63,297 nt of DNA from Nitratireductor sp. ZSWI3. Lineage in GTDB: Bacteria; Pseudomonadota; Alphaproteobacteria; Rhizobiales; Rhizobiaceae. The notes below the pieces were generated by a model. It saw only the letters and a list, made by a program, of their open reading frames with translations, was not told the origin of the DNA and made no database searches. The DNA lies in NCBI RefSeq assembly GCF_024655565.1, contig NZ_JANKOF010000018.1:1-63297 (forward strand), in the 5' to 3' direction. Positions 1 to 8,779 of the stretch are shown piece by piece. The position numbers and the translations under genes were made by a program. The number at the start of each line of letters is the position of its first letter. Positions within the stretch are counted from its first letter, which is position 1.

Positions 1-709
1 CGAGCCGCGCGAACCGCGTCTCGTCACCCCCGTTCTTCAGGAACCAGCTTCTGAAGGTCGCGCGCTTGGTCTTCGAGCCGATCATCCCGACATAGGCTGC
101 ATCCTGCCGCGCGAGGGCCTCCGCGGTGATCATGAAATCGAGCGCATGGTCGTGGGTCAGGACGACGAAGGCGCTGCCGGGCGGTGCTTCCCGCACGGCT
201 TCCTCGGGCAGGGCCGTGAGGCGCGTCTCGACATCGTCCGGAAGACCTTCGAGAGCCTCCTTGCGCGTCTCGATCACGCTCACCCGCACCGGCAGCAGGG
301 CGAGCGCGGAGGCAAGGGCGTGCCCCACATGCCCGCCGCCGAAGAGAAGAGCCTCAGGCCGCGCCAGATCGGCCGCCTCCGCCCGCCGCTCGAGGTCGCG
401 CTGCATATCTGCATCGACGATGCCGATCTCGAGCGCCACGCGCCCTCCGCAACATTGACCGATCTCGGGGCCGAGCGGAATGTCGAGCGTTCCCTCGGCG
501 ATGTTGTCGGCGATCAGCTCGCGCGCCTTGTCGATCGCCAGGAATTCGAGCTGCCCGCCCCCGATCGTGCCCAGCGTCCTATCCGGCGCGACGAGCATCC
601 AGGCGCCTTCCTCGCGTGGCGTCGAGCCCCGAGCCCGGCGCACCTCCACCAGCGCCGCTGCGGGCACAGCCTCCAGAAAGGCTTTCAGGCGTGTGGCAAT
701 CGCACTCAT
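1..709 (-). CDS. xdhC: XdhC, xanthine dehydrogenase maturation factor (3' end off the window)
   Basis: Partial gene running off the left edge; 236 codons are visible from an ATG at 709. XdhC proteins bind the molybdenum cofactor and help load its sulfurated form into xanthine dehydrogenase. Visible: the N-terminal CoxI/XdhC block (GSTPREEGAWML, then IGGGQLEFLA), a CCGGRV Cys pair, then a Rossmann-like segment FGGGHVGHALASALALLPV and, near the visible end, MIGSKTKRATF, all typical of the family. It lies downstream of xdhB in the same direction, but a 249-bp stretch full of palindromes separates them, whereas the genes upstream overlap by 1-4 bases. It may therefore be less tightly coupled in expression. 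Family assignment is firm. Confidence 0.93.
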   Translation of the reverse strand, partial: MSAIATRLKAFLEAVPAAALVEVRRARGSTPREEGAWMLVAPDRTLGTIGGGQLEFLAIDKARELIADNIAEGTLDIPLGPEIGQCCGGRVALEIGIVDADMQRDLERRAEAADLARPEALLFGGGHVGHALASALALLPVRVSVIETRKEALEGLPDDVETRLTALPEEAVREAPPGSAFVVLTHDHALDFMITAEALARQDAAYVGMIGSKTKRATFRSWFLKNGGDETRFARL

Positions 710-720
710 GACATCCGCAG

Positions 721-947
721 TCCCTAAAGCATTTTGCAGTCAGGTGAAATCACCTGACGACCGCATAAATGCGGAAAAATAAAGAGATGGAACGGGACAG
801 CGTTTCCATGAAACGATGAACCGATCTAGTGGCCTGACCGAAACAGATGGTACCCATCTGTTTCGACAAGTCAGCCCACAAGCTATTGATCTGGTGGGGC
901 GATTTTTCCCAACAGATGGGTACCATCTGTTGGGATCGCACCACTGG
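721..947. repeat. Mosaic of palindromes between xdhB and xdhC
   Basis: Four palindromes in 230 bp. GTCAGGTGA arms around AA lie at 739-758, and CCGCAT/ATGCGG around AA at 761-774. CGAAACAGATGG arms flank TAC at 839-865. CCCAACAGATGG arms flank GTA at 908-934. The last two share the core AACAGATGG and sit inside a weak outer inverted repeat (CTAGTGG at 826, CCACTGG at 941). The outer ends recur near 48.9 kb with the middle missing. The layout is that of a non-coding rhizobial-type intergenic repeat. No gene is evident in 710-958. Confidence 0.8.
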
Positions 948-958
948 AACCGGCGGCG

Positions 959-3295
959 CTACCGCGCCGCCCGCAGCCGCTCCACCGCCATCAGCACGCG
1001 CTCGGGCGTCGCCGGCGCATCGAGGCGCGGGCAGATCCGATGACCGGCCACACTCGCCACCGCGTCGGACAAGGCGTGCAGCACCGACATGCCGAGCATG
1101 AAGGGTGGCTCTCCCACCGCCTTCGAGCGGTGTACGGTCGGCTCCGCATTCTCGGACCAGTCCGCGAGCGTGACGTTGAACACCTTCGGCCGGTCCGAGG
1201 CGAGCGGGATCTTGTAGGTCGACGGGGCATGCGTGCGCAGCCGCCCCTTGTCGTCCCAGATCAGTTCCTCCGTCGTCAGCCAGCCCATGCCCTGGATGAA
1301 GCCGCCCTCGATCTGGCCGAGGTCGATGACCCGGTTCAAAGACCGGCCGGTCTCGTGCAGGATATCCACCCGCTCGACCATGTATTCGCCGGTCAGCGTG
1401 TCGACCGAGACCTCGGCGCAGGCGGCCCCATAGGCGAAATAATAAAAGGGATGGCCGCGACCCTTCTCGCGGTCCCAATGGATCTTCGGCGTCTTGTAGA
1501 AGCCGGCCGCGGAGAGCTGCACGCGGGCCATGTAGGCCTGCTTGATCAGATCGGCGAAGGGAATTTCCTGGTTGCCGACGCGGACACGTCCGGGCAGGAA
1601 GACGACCTGGTCCTTCGGAACCTCGTAGTGTCCGGCGGCGAAATCCACCAGCCGGCCCTTGATCTGCTGTGCCGCGTTCTGTGCCGCCATCCCGTTGAGA
1701 TCGGAGCCGGAGGACGCCGCCGTCGCCGAGGTGTTCGGCACCTTGCCGGTGGTCGTCGCCGTGATCTTCACCTGGTCGATGTCGATCTGGAACTCCTCGG
1801 CCACCACCTGCGCCACCTTCACGTAAAGGCCCTGCCCCATCTCCGTGCCGCCGTGATTGAGATGCACGGAACCGTCCGTATAGACATGCACGAGGGCGCC
1901 CGCCTGATTGAAATGGGTGGCGGTGAAGGAGATGCCGAACTTGACAGGCGTCAGCGCCAGACCGCGTTTGACGATCGGGCTGTTGGCGTTGAAGGCCTCG
2001 ATCTGGCGCCTGCGCTTCCCGTAGTCCGCGCTCTGCTCCAGCTCCTCGACGATGCGCGCGATCACGTTGTCCTCCACCGTCTGGTGGTAAGGCGTGACGT
2101 TGCGCGCCGTGGTCCCGTAGATATTCTTCTTGCGGATCTCCAGCGGATCCTTGCCCACCGCGAAGGCGACCTCGTCGATGATGCGTTCCGCGCCGACCAT
2201 GCCCTGCGGGCCGCCGAAACCGCGGAAGGCGGTGTTCGAGACCGTGTTCGTGTAGAGCGGCGCCGAGACGGCGCGAACCGCCGGGTAATAGTAGGCGTTG
2301 TCGCAGTGGAACAGCGCGCGGTCGGTGACCGGACCGGACAGGTCCGATGAAAAGCCGCAGCGCGCCGCATAAGTGAAATCGGTGCCCAGGATGTTGCCGT
2401 CGTCGTCGAAGCCGACTTCATAGTCGATCAGGAAATCGTGCCGCTTTCCGGTGGCGGTCATGTCGTCGTCGCGATCCGGCCGGATCTTGACCGGACGGTT
2501 GAGGCGCTTGGCCGCCACCGCCGCGATGGCCGCGAACTGATTGCCCTGCGTTTCCTTGCCGCCAAAGCCGCCGCCCATCCTGCGCACTTCGACGGTGACG
2601 GCGTGGGAAGCCACCCCCAGCACATGGGCGACCATGTGCTGCACTTCGCTCGGATGCTGCGTCGAGGAATGGACGGTGACGTCGCCATCCTCCCCCGGCA
2701 TGGCAAAGGCGATCTGGCCCTCCAGGTAGAAATGATCCTGCCCGCCGACGCGCATCCGGCCCTTGATCCGCCGCGGTGCGTTGGCGATCGCTTCCTCGGC
2801 GCTGCCGCGTTGGAGCTTCAACGGCTTGGTGACGAGCTTCGCGCCAGCCGGCGCGTCGCCGATATCGATCAGCGCCGGCTCCTCGGCATACTCGACCTTT
2901 GCCAGGCGGCAGGCACGCCGCGCCGCCTCGCGCGTCTGCGCAATGACTGCGAAGATCGGCTGACCGAAAAACTGCACCTTGTCGGCGGCAAGGACCGGTT
3001 CGTCATGCAGCCCGGAAGGGCTGATGTCGTTTGCTCCCGGCAGGTCTTCCGCCGTCAGCACATCGACCACGCCGGGGGCCGCCCGGACGGCCTCGAGGTT
3101 CATGGACAGGATCGCGCCATGGGCGGCCTGCGACAGGCCGAGGCAGGCGTGCAACGTGCCGGCCGGCTCCGGCATATCGTCGATATACGCCGCCTCTCCG
3201 GTGACATGCTTGTGCGCGGAATCGTGTCTCTGGTCCGCGGCAACACCGCCGGTGATCTTCGCTTTGGCAAGATCCAGTGCTTCGTGCTTGGTCAT
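959..3295 (-). CDS. xdhB: Xanthine dehydrogenase, molybdopterin-binding subunit XdhB
   Basis: Large subunit (778 aa) of the XdhAB enzyme that oxidises hypoxanthine and xanthine to urate. The N-terminal aldehyde-oxidase/xanthine-dehydrogenase a/b hammerhead occupies roughly residues 20-130, and the molybdopterin-binding region follows. Cofactor and active-site signatures are present: GGGFGGKETQ, AFRGFGGPQGM, a TSATAASSGSDLNG block and the C-terminal KAVGEPPFMLG with the catalytic Glu. Length is normal for the bacterial two-subunit form. The ATG at 3295 is chosen; an in-frame GTG at 3301 overlaps the xdhA stop and is an alternative. Translationally coupled to xdhA. Produces urate for the pathway encoded on both sides of 5.2 kb. 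Confidence 0.96.
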   Translation of the reverse strand: MTKHEALDLAKAKITGGVAADQRHDSAHKHVTGEAAYIDDMPEPAGTLHACLGLSQAAHGAILSMNLEAVRAAPGVVDVLTAEDLPGANDISPSGLHDEPVLAADKVQFFGQPIFAVIAQTREAARRACRLAKVEYAEEPALIDIGDAPAGAKLVTKPLKLQRGSAEEAIANAPRRIKGRMRVGGQDHFYLEGQIAFAMPGEDGDVTVHSSTQHPSEVQHMVAHVLGVASHAVTVEVRRMGGGFGGKETQGNQFAAIAAVAAKRLNRPVKIRPDRDDDMTATGKRHDFLIDYEVGFDDDGNILGTDFTYAARCGFSSDLSGPVTDRALFHCDNAYYYPAVRAVSAPLYTNTVSNTAFRGFGGPQGMVGAERIIDEVAFAVGKDPLEIRKKNIYGTTARNVTPYHQTVEDNVIARIVEELEQSADYGKRRRQIEAFNANSPIVKRGLALTPVKFGISFTATHFNQAGALVHVYTDGSVHLNHGGTEMGQGLYVKVAQVVAEEFQIDIDQVKITATTTGKVPNTSATAASSGSDLNGMAAQNAAQQIKGRLVDFAAGHYEVPKDQVVFLPGRVRVGNQEIPFADLIKQAYMARVQLSAAGFYKTPKIHWDREKGRGHPFYYFAYGAACAEVSVDTLTGEYMVERVDILHETGRSLNRVIDLGQIEGGFIQGMGWLTTEELIWDDKGRLRTHAPSTYKIPLASDRPKVFNVTLADWSENAEPTVHRSKAVGEPPFMLGMSVLHALSDAVASVAGHRICPRLDAPATPERVLMAVERLRAAR

Positions 3296-3297
3296 GA

Positions 3298-4767
3298 TCA
3301 CGCCGCCTCGTATCGGGAAACCTGGAGGGGCACATGGCCCGCGACGCCGTCCAGGAAGAAGCGCCGAAGGAGGTTTCTGGCGGCGAGCATACGATAATCC
3401 GCCGAGGCCCGCATGTCGGTGATCGGCTTGTAGTCCTCCTCGAATGCCGACAGCGCACCCTCGATGCTCTCGGCCGTCCAGGGCTTGCCGACAAGCGCCG
3501 CCTCCACCGCCTTCGCCCGCTTCGGCGTCGCCGCCATGCCGCCATAGGCAATGCGCGCCGACGCGACTTTTCCATCGGCGATGGCGATGTTGAAGGCGCC
3601 GAGCACCGCCGTGATGTCCTCGTCGCGACGCTTGGAGATCTTCCAGACTTCAAACCGGGTTTCAGCACCGGGAACGGGCACGTTGACCGCCTCCACGAAT
3701 TCGCCAGGGGCGCGGTCCTGCTTGCCGTAGTCGATGAAGAAATCCTCCAGCGGGATCGTGCGCCGTGCACCGCCCTTGCGCAGCGTCAGCGTCGCGCCGA
3801 GGGCGATCAGCGGCGGCGGCGTGTCGCCGATGGGCGAACCGTTGGCGATGTTGCCGCCGATGGTTCCCATGTTGCGGACCTGCTCGCCGCCGATGCGATC
3901 GATCAGGTCTGCGAGCGGCGGGATGCGCCGGGCAAGCAATGCGAAAGCTTCGGTGTAGCTGACGCCGGCACCGATGCGGATCACGTTCCCGTCCTCCTCG
4001 ATCCCGTGCAATTCGTCCAATCCGCCGATGAAGACGACCGGCGCGATGTCGCGCATGAGCTTCGTCACCCATAAGCCGACATCGGTCGCCCCGGCGACGA
4101 TGGTCGCCTTGGGTTCGGCCTCGAGCACGGCCGCCAGATCGTCGAGGCTGGCGGGCACGACGAGGCGCTCCCCGCCCGAACCGATCTCGACCCGTGCGCC
4201 GTCCTTCATGGCGACAAGGCTTTTGGTCACGGCATCCCGTTCGGCTTTCAGCGGGTCGGCCGACGCATCGCCGTAGCTCGAGATCGCGTGCGCCGCCCGC
4301 ACGATCGGCTCGTACCCGGTGCAGCGGCAGAGATTGCCCTGCAGAGCCTTCTCGATGGCCCTGTCGGAAGGCTGCGGCTCGCGCATCCACAGCGCGTAGA
4401 GGGACATGACGAAGCCGGGCGTGCAGAACCCGCATTGCGAGCCGTGATAATCCACCATGGCCTGCTGAACCGGGTGCAGCCCGCCGTCCGGCCGCTTGAG
4501 ATGCTCCACCGTCACGACGTGACAGCCGTCGAGCGAGCCCACAAAGCGGATGCAGGCATTGACGCTTTCATAGACGAGCCCGCCCGCCTGCAGGCGCCCC
4601 ACCAGCACCGTGCAGGCGCCGCAATCGCCTTCCGCGCAGCCTTCCTTGGTGCCGGTCAGGCGGCGCTGGAGCCGCAGATGGTCGAGCAGGGTCTCGTCCG
4701 GCTTCACATCGCGCAGGGCGACCGCCTCGCCGTTCAGCAGGAAGCGGATTTCGTCGCGTGTTTTCAT
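3298..4767 (-). CDS. xdhA: Xanthine dehydrogenase, iron-sulfur/FAD subunit XdhA
   Basis: Small subunit (489 aa) that passes electrons from the molybdenum centre through two [2Fe-2S] clusters to FAD and NAD+. Order: plant-type ferredoxin domain (about 1-80, KEGCAEGDCGAC ligands from residue 44), second [2Fe-2S] domain (CGFCTPG and LCRCTGY, about 115-160), FAD-binding domain (about 185-355, GGNIANGSPIGDTPP) and the C-terminal CO-dehydrogenase-flavoprotein-like domain. The frame is open 72 codons further upstream, but that part lies inside uraH. The ATG at 4767 overlaps the uraH stop (TGATG), so it is taken as the start. Encoded between uraH and xdhB in one operon. Confidence 0.96.
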   Translation of the reverse strand: MKTRDEIRFLLNGEAVALRDVKPDETLLDHLRLQRRLTGTKEGCAEGDCGACTVLVGRLQAGGLVYESVNACIRFVGSLDGCHVVTVEHLKRPDGGLHPVQQAMVDYHGSQCGFCTPGFVMSLYALWMREPQPSDRAIEKALQGNLCRCTGYEPIVRAAHAISSYGDASADPLKAERDAVTKSLVAMKDGARVEIGSGGERLVVPASLDDLAAVLEAEPKATIVAGATDVGLWVTKLMRDIAPVVFIGGLDELHGIEEDGNVIRIGAGVSYTEAFALLARRIPPLADLIDRIGGEQVRNMGTIGGNIANGSPIGDTPPPLIALGATLTLRKGGARRTIPLEDFFIDYGKQDRAPGEFVEAVNVPVPGAETRFEVWKISKRRDEDITAVLGAFNIAIADGKVASARIAYGGMAATPKRAKAVEAALVGKPWTAESIEGALSAFEEDYKPITDMRASADYRMLAARNLLRRFFLDGVAGHVPLQVSRYEAA

Positions 4768-5132
4768 CAGCTTCCCCTGTAAGTGGAGTAGCCGTAGGGC
4801 GAGACAAGCAGAGGCACGTGATAATGGGCCTTTTCCGCCATCCCGAAGCGAATGGGAACCTGGTCCAGAAAGGCCGGTGCCGGCAGCCTCACGTGCTGCG
4901 CACGCAGATAATTGCCCACCTCGAACACCAGCTCGTACTGACCGATCTGGAACGCCGAACCCTCGAGCAGCGGCGCATCGCAACGCCCGTCGCCATTGGT
5001 CCTTACCGTCTTGACGTGGGTACGGCCCTCGCCTTCGATGCGGTAGAGCGCGATTTCCATCCCGGCGGCCGGGCTTCCACTGGCCGTATCCAACACATGG
5101 GTCGTCAGGCGACCCTCGCCCGCATTGCTCAT
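4767..5132 (-). CDS. uraH: 5-Hydroxyisourate hydrolase (transthyretin-like)
   Basis: 121 aa. Hydrolyses 5-hydroxyisourate, the urate oxidase product, to OHCU. The hallmarks of the family are present: the N-terminal [11 protein letters not shown] with the active-site His, the central [14 protein letters not shown] with Arg, and the C-terminal YGYSTYRGS tetrapeptide. The frame remains open upstream to about 5354, but the family starts at the ATG at 5132 ([15 protein letters not shown]). First gene of the leftward uraH-xdhA-xdhB operon and divergent from the allantoinase/OHCU decarboxylase fusion. Its position before xdhAB means HIU hydrolase is made together with the enzyme that supplies urate. 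Confidence 0.95.
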   Translation of the reverse strand: MSNAGEGRLTTHVLDTASGSPAAGMEIALYRIEGEGRTHVKTVRTNGDGRCDAPLLEGSAFQIGQYELVFEVGNYLRAQHVRLPAPAFLDQVPIRFGMAEKAHYHVPLLVSPYGYSTYRGS

Positions 5133-5299
5133 GCGGCCTCCCTTCCTTCTTTCGTCATCGGCTCGATTGTGCGGCAAATCCTTTGCGAGCATAAGGGGCT
5201 GCGCGGCAGATCGATAACAAAAGACTTTCAAATTTTTCGGCAAAGTGCCCACCCTATTCCTTCGACTATCTTTGGCAATGAAGATCAACGGACGAGAGC
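5133..5299. promoter_or_regulatory. Divergent promoter region of the purine operons
   Basis: A 167-bp gap between the divergent uraH and puuE-uraD genes, more AT-rich around 5210-5270 than its neighbours. It must hold both promoters. A short inverted repeat, GCAAA-TCC-TTTGC, lies at 5174-5186 and could be an operator. No regulator gene lies next to it, so the purine-responsive factor is encoded elsewhere. Confidence 0.5.
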
Positions 5300-6736
5300 A
5301 TGACCCGCTATCTGAGAAACATGATCGGCTACGGCCCGACTCCGCCCGACCCACGCTGGCCGGGTGGCGCGCAGGTGGCCGTCCAGTTCGTCGTCAACTA
5401 CGAGGAAGGCGGCGAGAACTGCATTCTGCATGGTGACGAGGCTTCCGAAGCGTTCCTGTCGGAGGTGGTGGGCGCCGCCCCATGGGTCGGCATGCGCCAC
5501 TGGAACATGGAATCGATCTATGAATACGGTTCGCGGGCCGGCTTCTGGCGGCTGCACCGCATGTTCACCGCCGCCCAGGTTCCGGTCACCGTATTCGGCG
5601 TCGCCACCGCCCTTGCCCGCAGCCCCGACCAGGTGGCGGCGATGCAGGACGCCGGCTGGGAGATCGCCTCGCACGGCCTGAAGTGGATCGACTACCGTTC
5701 GCACTCCGAGGAGAGCGAGCGCCGGGACCTCCTGGAAGCGATCCGCCTGCACACGGAGGTGGTGGGCGAGCGCCCGCGCGGCCTCTATCTCGGGCGCACC
5801 TCGGTCAATTCCGTCAAGCTCGCCATCGAGGAAGGCGGGTTCGACTGGATTTCCGACACCTATGACGACGACCTTCCCTACTGGATCGATCATGACGGCC
5901 AGGGCAATGCCACGCGGCCGCAGCTCGTCGTTCCCTACACGCTCGACGCCAACGACATGCGCTTCGCCACCCCGCAGGGGTTCAACTCCGGCGACCAGTT
6001 CTTCGCCTATCTCAAGGACGCCTTCGACACGCTCTATGCCGAGGGAGCTGCCGGACGGCCGGCGATGATGAGCATCGGCCTTCACTGCCGGCTGATCGGA
6101 CGGCCCGGGCGGGCGGCGGCGCTGCAGCGCTTCATCGACTACGTGAAGGGCCATGACCGGGTGTGGATAGCGACGCGCGGCGCCATCGCCACCCACTGGC
6201 GCGAACACCACCCCTACCAGGCACCGGCCCTGCGCCCGAGCCGCATGGGCGAGGCCGAATTCATCGAGCGCTTTGGCGGCATCTATGAGCATTCGCCGTG
6301 GATCGCCGAACGGGCGGCGAAGCTGGAGCTCGGCCCGGCGCACGACACGGCGGGCGGCCTCGCCAACGCACTGGCGCGCGTCTTCCGCTCGGCCAGCGAG
6401 GTCGAGCGTCTCGGCGTGTTGACAGCCCACCCCGACCTTGCGGGCAAGCTGGCGGCGGCGAGGCGCCTGACCGCGGAATCGACCAGGGAACAGGCCTCCG
6501 CCGGGCTCGATGCGCTGACCGACGAAGAGCGCGCGCGCTTCACGGAGCTGAACACGGCCTACACCGGCAAGTTCGGCTTCCCCTTCATCATCGCCGTCAA
6601 GGACAATACCAGGGACAGCATCCTCGAAGCGTTCCGCACGCGCCTCGAGAACAGCCGCGAAAAGGAGTTCGCCACCGCCTGCAGGCAGGTGGAGCGGATC
6701 GCCTATCTGCGGTTGAAAGACCTCCTGCCCGCGTGA
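5300..6736 (+). CDS. puuE: Fused allantoinase (PuuE type) / OHCU decarboxylase
   Basis: 478-aa fusion of two purine-catabolic enzymes. Residues 1 to about 305 are a polysaccharide-deacetylase-like (metal-independent PuuE type) allantoinase, starting [12 protein letters not shown] and continuing through [22 protein letters not shown] and [16 protein letters not shown]. From about residue 318 to the end it is an OHCU decarboxylase (UraD/PucL-N type): [27 protein letters not shown] with the catalytic His, [12 protein letters not shown] and a C-terminal SREKEF helix. The two activities are consecutive, since OHCU decarboxylation gives S-allantoin and allantoinase opens it to allantoate. The fusion order is therefore the reverse of the reaction order. 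Divergent from uraH. Confidence 0.95.
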   Translation: MTRYLRNMIGYGPTPPDPRWPGGAQVAVQFVVNYEEGGENCILHGDEASEAFLSEVVGAAPWVGMRHWNMESIYEYGSRAGFWRLHRMFTAAQVPVTVFGVATALARSPDQVAAMQDAGWEIASHGLKWIDYRSHSEESERRDLLEAIRLHTEVVGERPRGLYLGRTSVNSVKLAIEEGGFDWISDTYDDDLPYWIDHDGQGNATRPQLVVPYTLDANDMRFATPQGFNSGDQFFAYLKDAFDTLYAEGAAGRPAMMSIGLHCRLIGRPGRAAALQRFIDYVKGHDRVWIATRGAIATHWREHHPYQAPALRPSRMGEAEFIERFGGIYEHSPWIAERAAKLELGPAHDTAGGLANALARVFRSASEVERLGVLTAHPDLAGKLAAARRLTAESTREQASAGLDALTDEERARFTELNTAYTGKFGFPFIIAVKDNTRDSILEAFRTRLENSREKEFATACRQVERIAYLRLKDLLPA

Positions 6737-6752
6737 GACACAGGACCCGCAA

Positions 6753-7592
6753 ATGAGCGCACGCAGCTATTACGCACCGCAAGGCGGCCACCCGCCGCAA
6801 ACCCAGCTCCTCACCGACCGCGCCGTCTTCACGGAAGCCTATGCGCTGATGCCCAGGGGCGTCATGCAGGACATCGTGACGAGCTACCTGCCCTTCTGGG
6901 AGAAGAGCCGGTGCTGGGTGATCGCCCGTCCGCTGTCGGGCTTTGCCGAGACCTTTTCGCAATACATCATGGAGGTGCAGCCGGGCGGCGGCAGCGAGCG
7001 GCCGGAACCGGACGCGGGCGCCGAGGGCGTGCTGTTCGTCGTCGAAGGCGAGTTGACGGTCGAGCTCGGCGGGCGGTCTCATCTCATGACGCCGGGCGGC
7101 TATGCTTTCCTGCCGCCGGCCAGCGGCTGGACGGCTCGCAACGCCGGAACGGCACCGGCGCGCTTCCATTGGATCCGCAAGGCCTACGAGGCCGTGCCCG
7201 GTCTCGACGCGCCGGAGCCGATCTTCGTCAACGAGGCCGAGATCGAGCCCGCGCCCATGCCGGGGACGCAGGGCAAATGGGCGACGACGCGTTTCGTCGA
7301 CCCGGGCGACCTGCGCCACGACATGCACGTGACCGTCGTCACCTTCGAGCCGGGAGCGGTCATTCCCTTCGCCGAGACCCATGTGATGGAACACGGTCTC
7401 TACGTGCTGGAGGGCAAGGCGGTCTACCGGCTCAACCGGGATTGGGTCGAGGTGGAGGCCGGCGACTTCATGTGGCTGCGCGCCTTCTGCCCGCAGGCCT
7501 GCTATGCCGGCGGCCCGGGGCGTTTCCGATACCTGCTCTACAAGGACGTGAACCGGCACGCCAAGCTTGCAGGGGGTCTCTTCCCGCGATGA
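6753..7592 (+). CDS. allE: (S)-ureidoglycine aminohydrolase, bicupin
   Basis: 279 aa. Releases ammonia from S-ureidoglycine to give S-ureidoglycolate, after allantoate amidohydrolase. Two cupin barrels are visible: about residues 60-150 (FVVEGELTVELGG, GGYAFLPP) and about 185-270 (HVMEHGLYVLEGKAVYRLN, AGDFMWLRAFCPQ). The second carries the Glu/His metal-site residues expected for the family. Starts 16 bp after the puuE-uraD fusion and overlaps allA by ATGA. Assignment rests on family and on its place directly before ureidoglycolate lyase. Confidence 0.93.
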   Translation: MSARSYYAPQGGHPPQTQLLTDRAVFTEAYALMPRGVMQDIVTSYLPFWEKSRCWVIARPLSGFAETFSQYIMEVQPGGGSERPEPDAGAEGVLFVVEGELTVELGGRSHLMTPGGYAFLPPASGWTARNAGTAPARFHWIRKAYEAVPGLDAPEPIFVNEAEIEPAPMPGTQGKWATTRFVDPGDLRHDMHVTVVTFEPGAVIPFAETHVMEHGLYVLEGKAVYRLNRDWVEVEAGDFMWLRAFCPQACYAGGPGRFRYLLYKDVNRHAKLAGGLFPR

Positions 7593-8089
7593 CCAGCATT
7601 GCCGCACAGAGGCTGACACGCCAGGCCTTCGCCCCCTTCGGCGACGTGATCGAGACCGAAGGTGCCGAAAGCTTCCTGATCAACGGGGGCAAGTGCCGCC
7701 GCTTTCATGATCTGGCGAGAGTGGAGGCCGCGGGCGACAATGCCCGCGTTCTCATCAACCTCTTCCGCGGTCAGCCCTATGACTTTCCCCTGCGGCTCGC
7801 CATGGTGGAGCGCCACCCGCTCGGCAGCCAGGCCTTCATGCCGCTCACGCCGAACCCCTTCCTGGTCGTCGTCTGCCCCGATGAGGACGGAAAGCCCGGC
7901 ATGCCGCAGGCCTTCGTCACCGGCCCCGGCCAGGGCGTGAACTATGCGCGCGGCACGTGGCACGGCGTGCTGACGCCGATCGGCGGCGAGCAGGAGTTCC
8001 TGGTCGTCGACCGCGGCGGCGACGGCGGCAACCTCGAAGAGTATTTTTTCCCCGAACCTCATCTCATCACCTTGCCGGACCCGCTATGA
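7589..8089 (+). CDS. allA: Ureidoglycolate lyase AllA
   Basis: 166 aa. Splits ureidoglycolate into glyoxylate and urea. Family features: QAFAPFGDVIE near the N terminus, INGGKCRRFHDL, VERHPLGSQAFMPL, then GVNYARGTWHGVLTPI with the conserved His, and the C-terminal NLEEYFF. The ATG at 7589 overlaps the allE stop (ATGA), and its own stop overlaps the next start in the same way, so the three genes are translationally coupled. Last recognisable step of the allantoin branch in the window; urease and glyoxylate genes are not present. Confidence 0.95.
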   Translation: MTSIAAQRLTRQAFAPFGDVIETEGAESFLINGGKCRRFHDLARVEAAGDNARVLINLFRGQPYDFPLRLAMVERHPLGSQAFMPLTPNPFLVVVCPDEDGKPGMPQAFVTGPGQGVNYARGTWHGVLTPIGGEQEFLVVDRGGDGGNLEEYFFPEPHLITLPDPL

Positions 8090-8685
8090 CGAGCACCGAT
8101 GCCGCACTGGTCAACCGCCTTCTCGACGTGGTCGAGATGGAGATCCTGCCGAAGACAGAGAATGGCGTGGCCAAGGGCAACAAACTCTTTGGCGCGGCGA
8201 TCCTGAGAAAGAGCGATCTGTCGCTGGTGCTGGCCGAGACCAACAACGAGCTGGAAAACCCGCTCTGGCACGGCGAGGTGCACACGCTGAAGCGCTTCTA
8301 CGAGATGCCGAAGGCGATACGGCCCGACACTCGCGACTGCATTTTCCTGTCGACGCACGAGCCCTGCTCGCTGTGCCTGTCGGCGATCACCTGGACCGGC
8401 TTCGACAATTTCTACTATCTCTTCAGCCACGAGGATTCGCGCGATTCCTTCGCCATTCCGCACGACCTGAAGATCCTGAAGGAGGTCTTCACGCTCGATC
8501 CCGGCGGCTACAATGCCCAGAACGCCTTCTGGAAGAGCTTTGCCATCGCCCGGCTCGCCGCCGGCCTGCCCGAGGCCGAGGCCGGTCCCGCCCTGGCGCG
8601 CATAGAGCGGCTCGCCACCGCCTATCGGGCGCTGTCCGACGCCTACCAGGCCGGCAAGGCTGAGAACGACATTCCGCTGAACTGA
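8086..8685 (+). CDS. Cytidine/guanine-deaminase-fold protein in the purine operon
   Basis: 199 aa. Zinc-dependent deaminase of the cytidine/deoxycytidylate deaminase superfamily. LWHGEVHTLKRF supplies the His-x-Glu zinc/proton-shuttle motif and STHEPCSLCLSAITW the PCxxC motif. The region after about residue 110 (FDNFYYLFSHEDSRD) is longer than in plain cytidine deaminases. Because it ends an operon for ureide and urate breakdown and overlaps allA by ATGA, a purine substrate such as guanine is the likely target, but the substrate cannot be read from the sequence. The frame is open upstream to 7957, inside allA; the ATG at 8086 is the natural start. Confidence 0.78.
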   Translation: MTSTDAALVNRLLDVVEMEILPKTENGVAKGNKLFGAAILRKSDLSLVLAETNNELENPLWHGEVHTLKRFYEMPKAIRPDTRDCIFLSTHEPCSLCLSAITWTGFDNFYYLFSHEDSRDSFAIPHDLKILKEVFTLDPGGYNAQNAFWKSFAIARLAAGLPEAEAGPALARIERLATAYRALSDAYQAGKAENDIPLN

Positions 8686-8779
8686 AGGGTGGGGTCCCGG
8701 TTTTTCTGGCTGGTGGGTGCGTTGGTCGCACCACTCTATTGTTTTTTCAGGCGCGCACCACCGCGCCCCGCCGGCCGCT

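Noticed and set aside
1040-2350. 436-codon open frame on the plus strand
   Set aside because: Lies antisense to xdhB, in a GC-rich gene where the complementary third-position bias opens long frames; encoded residues match no family and are Arg/His-rich.
4768-4983. 72-codon upstream extension of xdhA
   Set aside because: It lies inside uraH; the ATG at 4767 overlaps the uraH stop and starts the ferredoxin domain.
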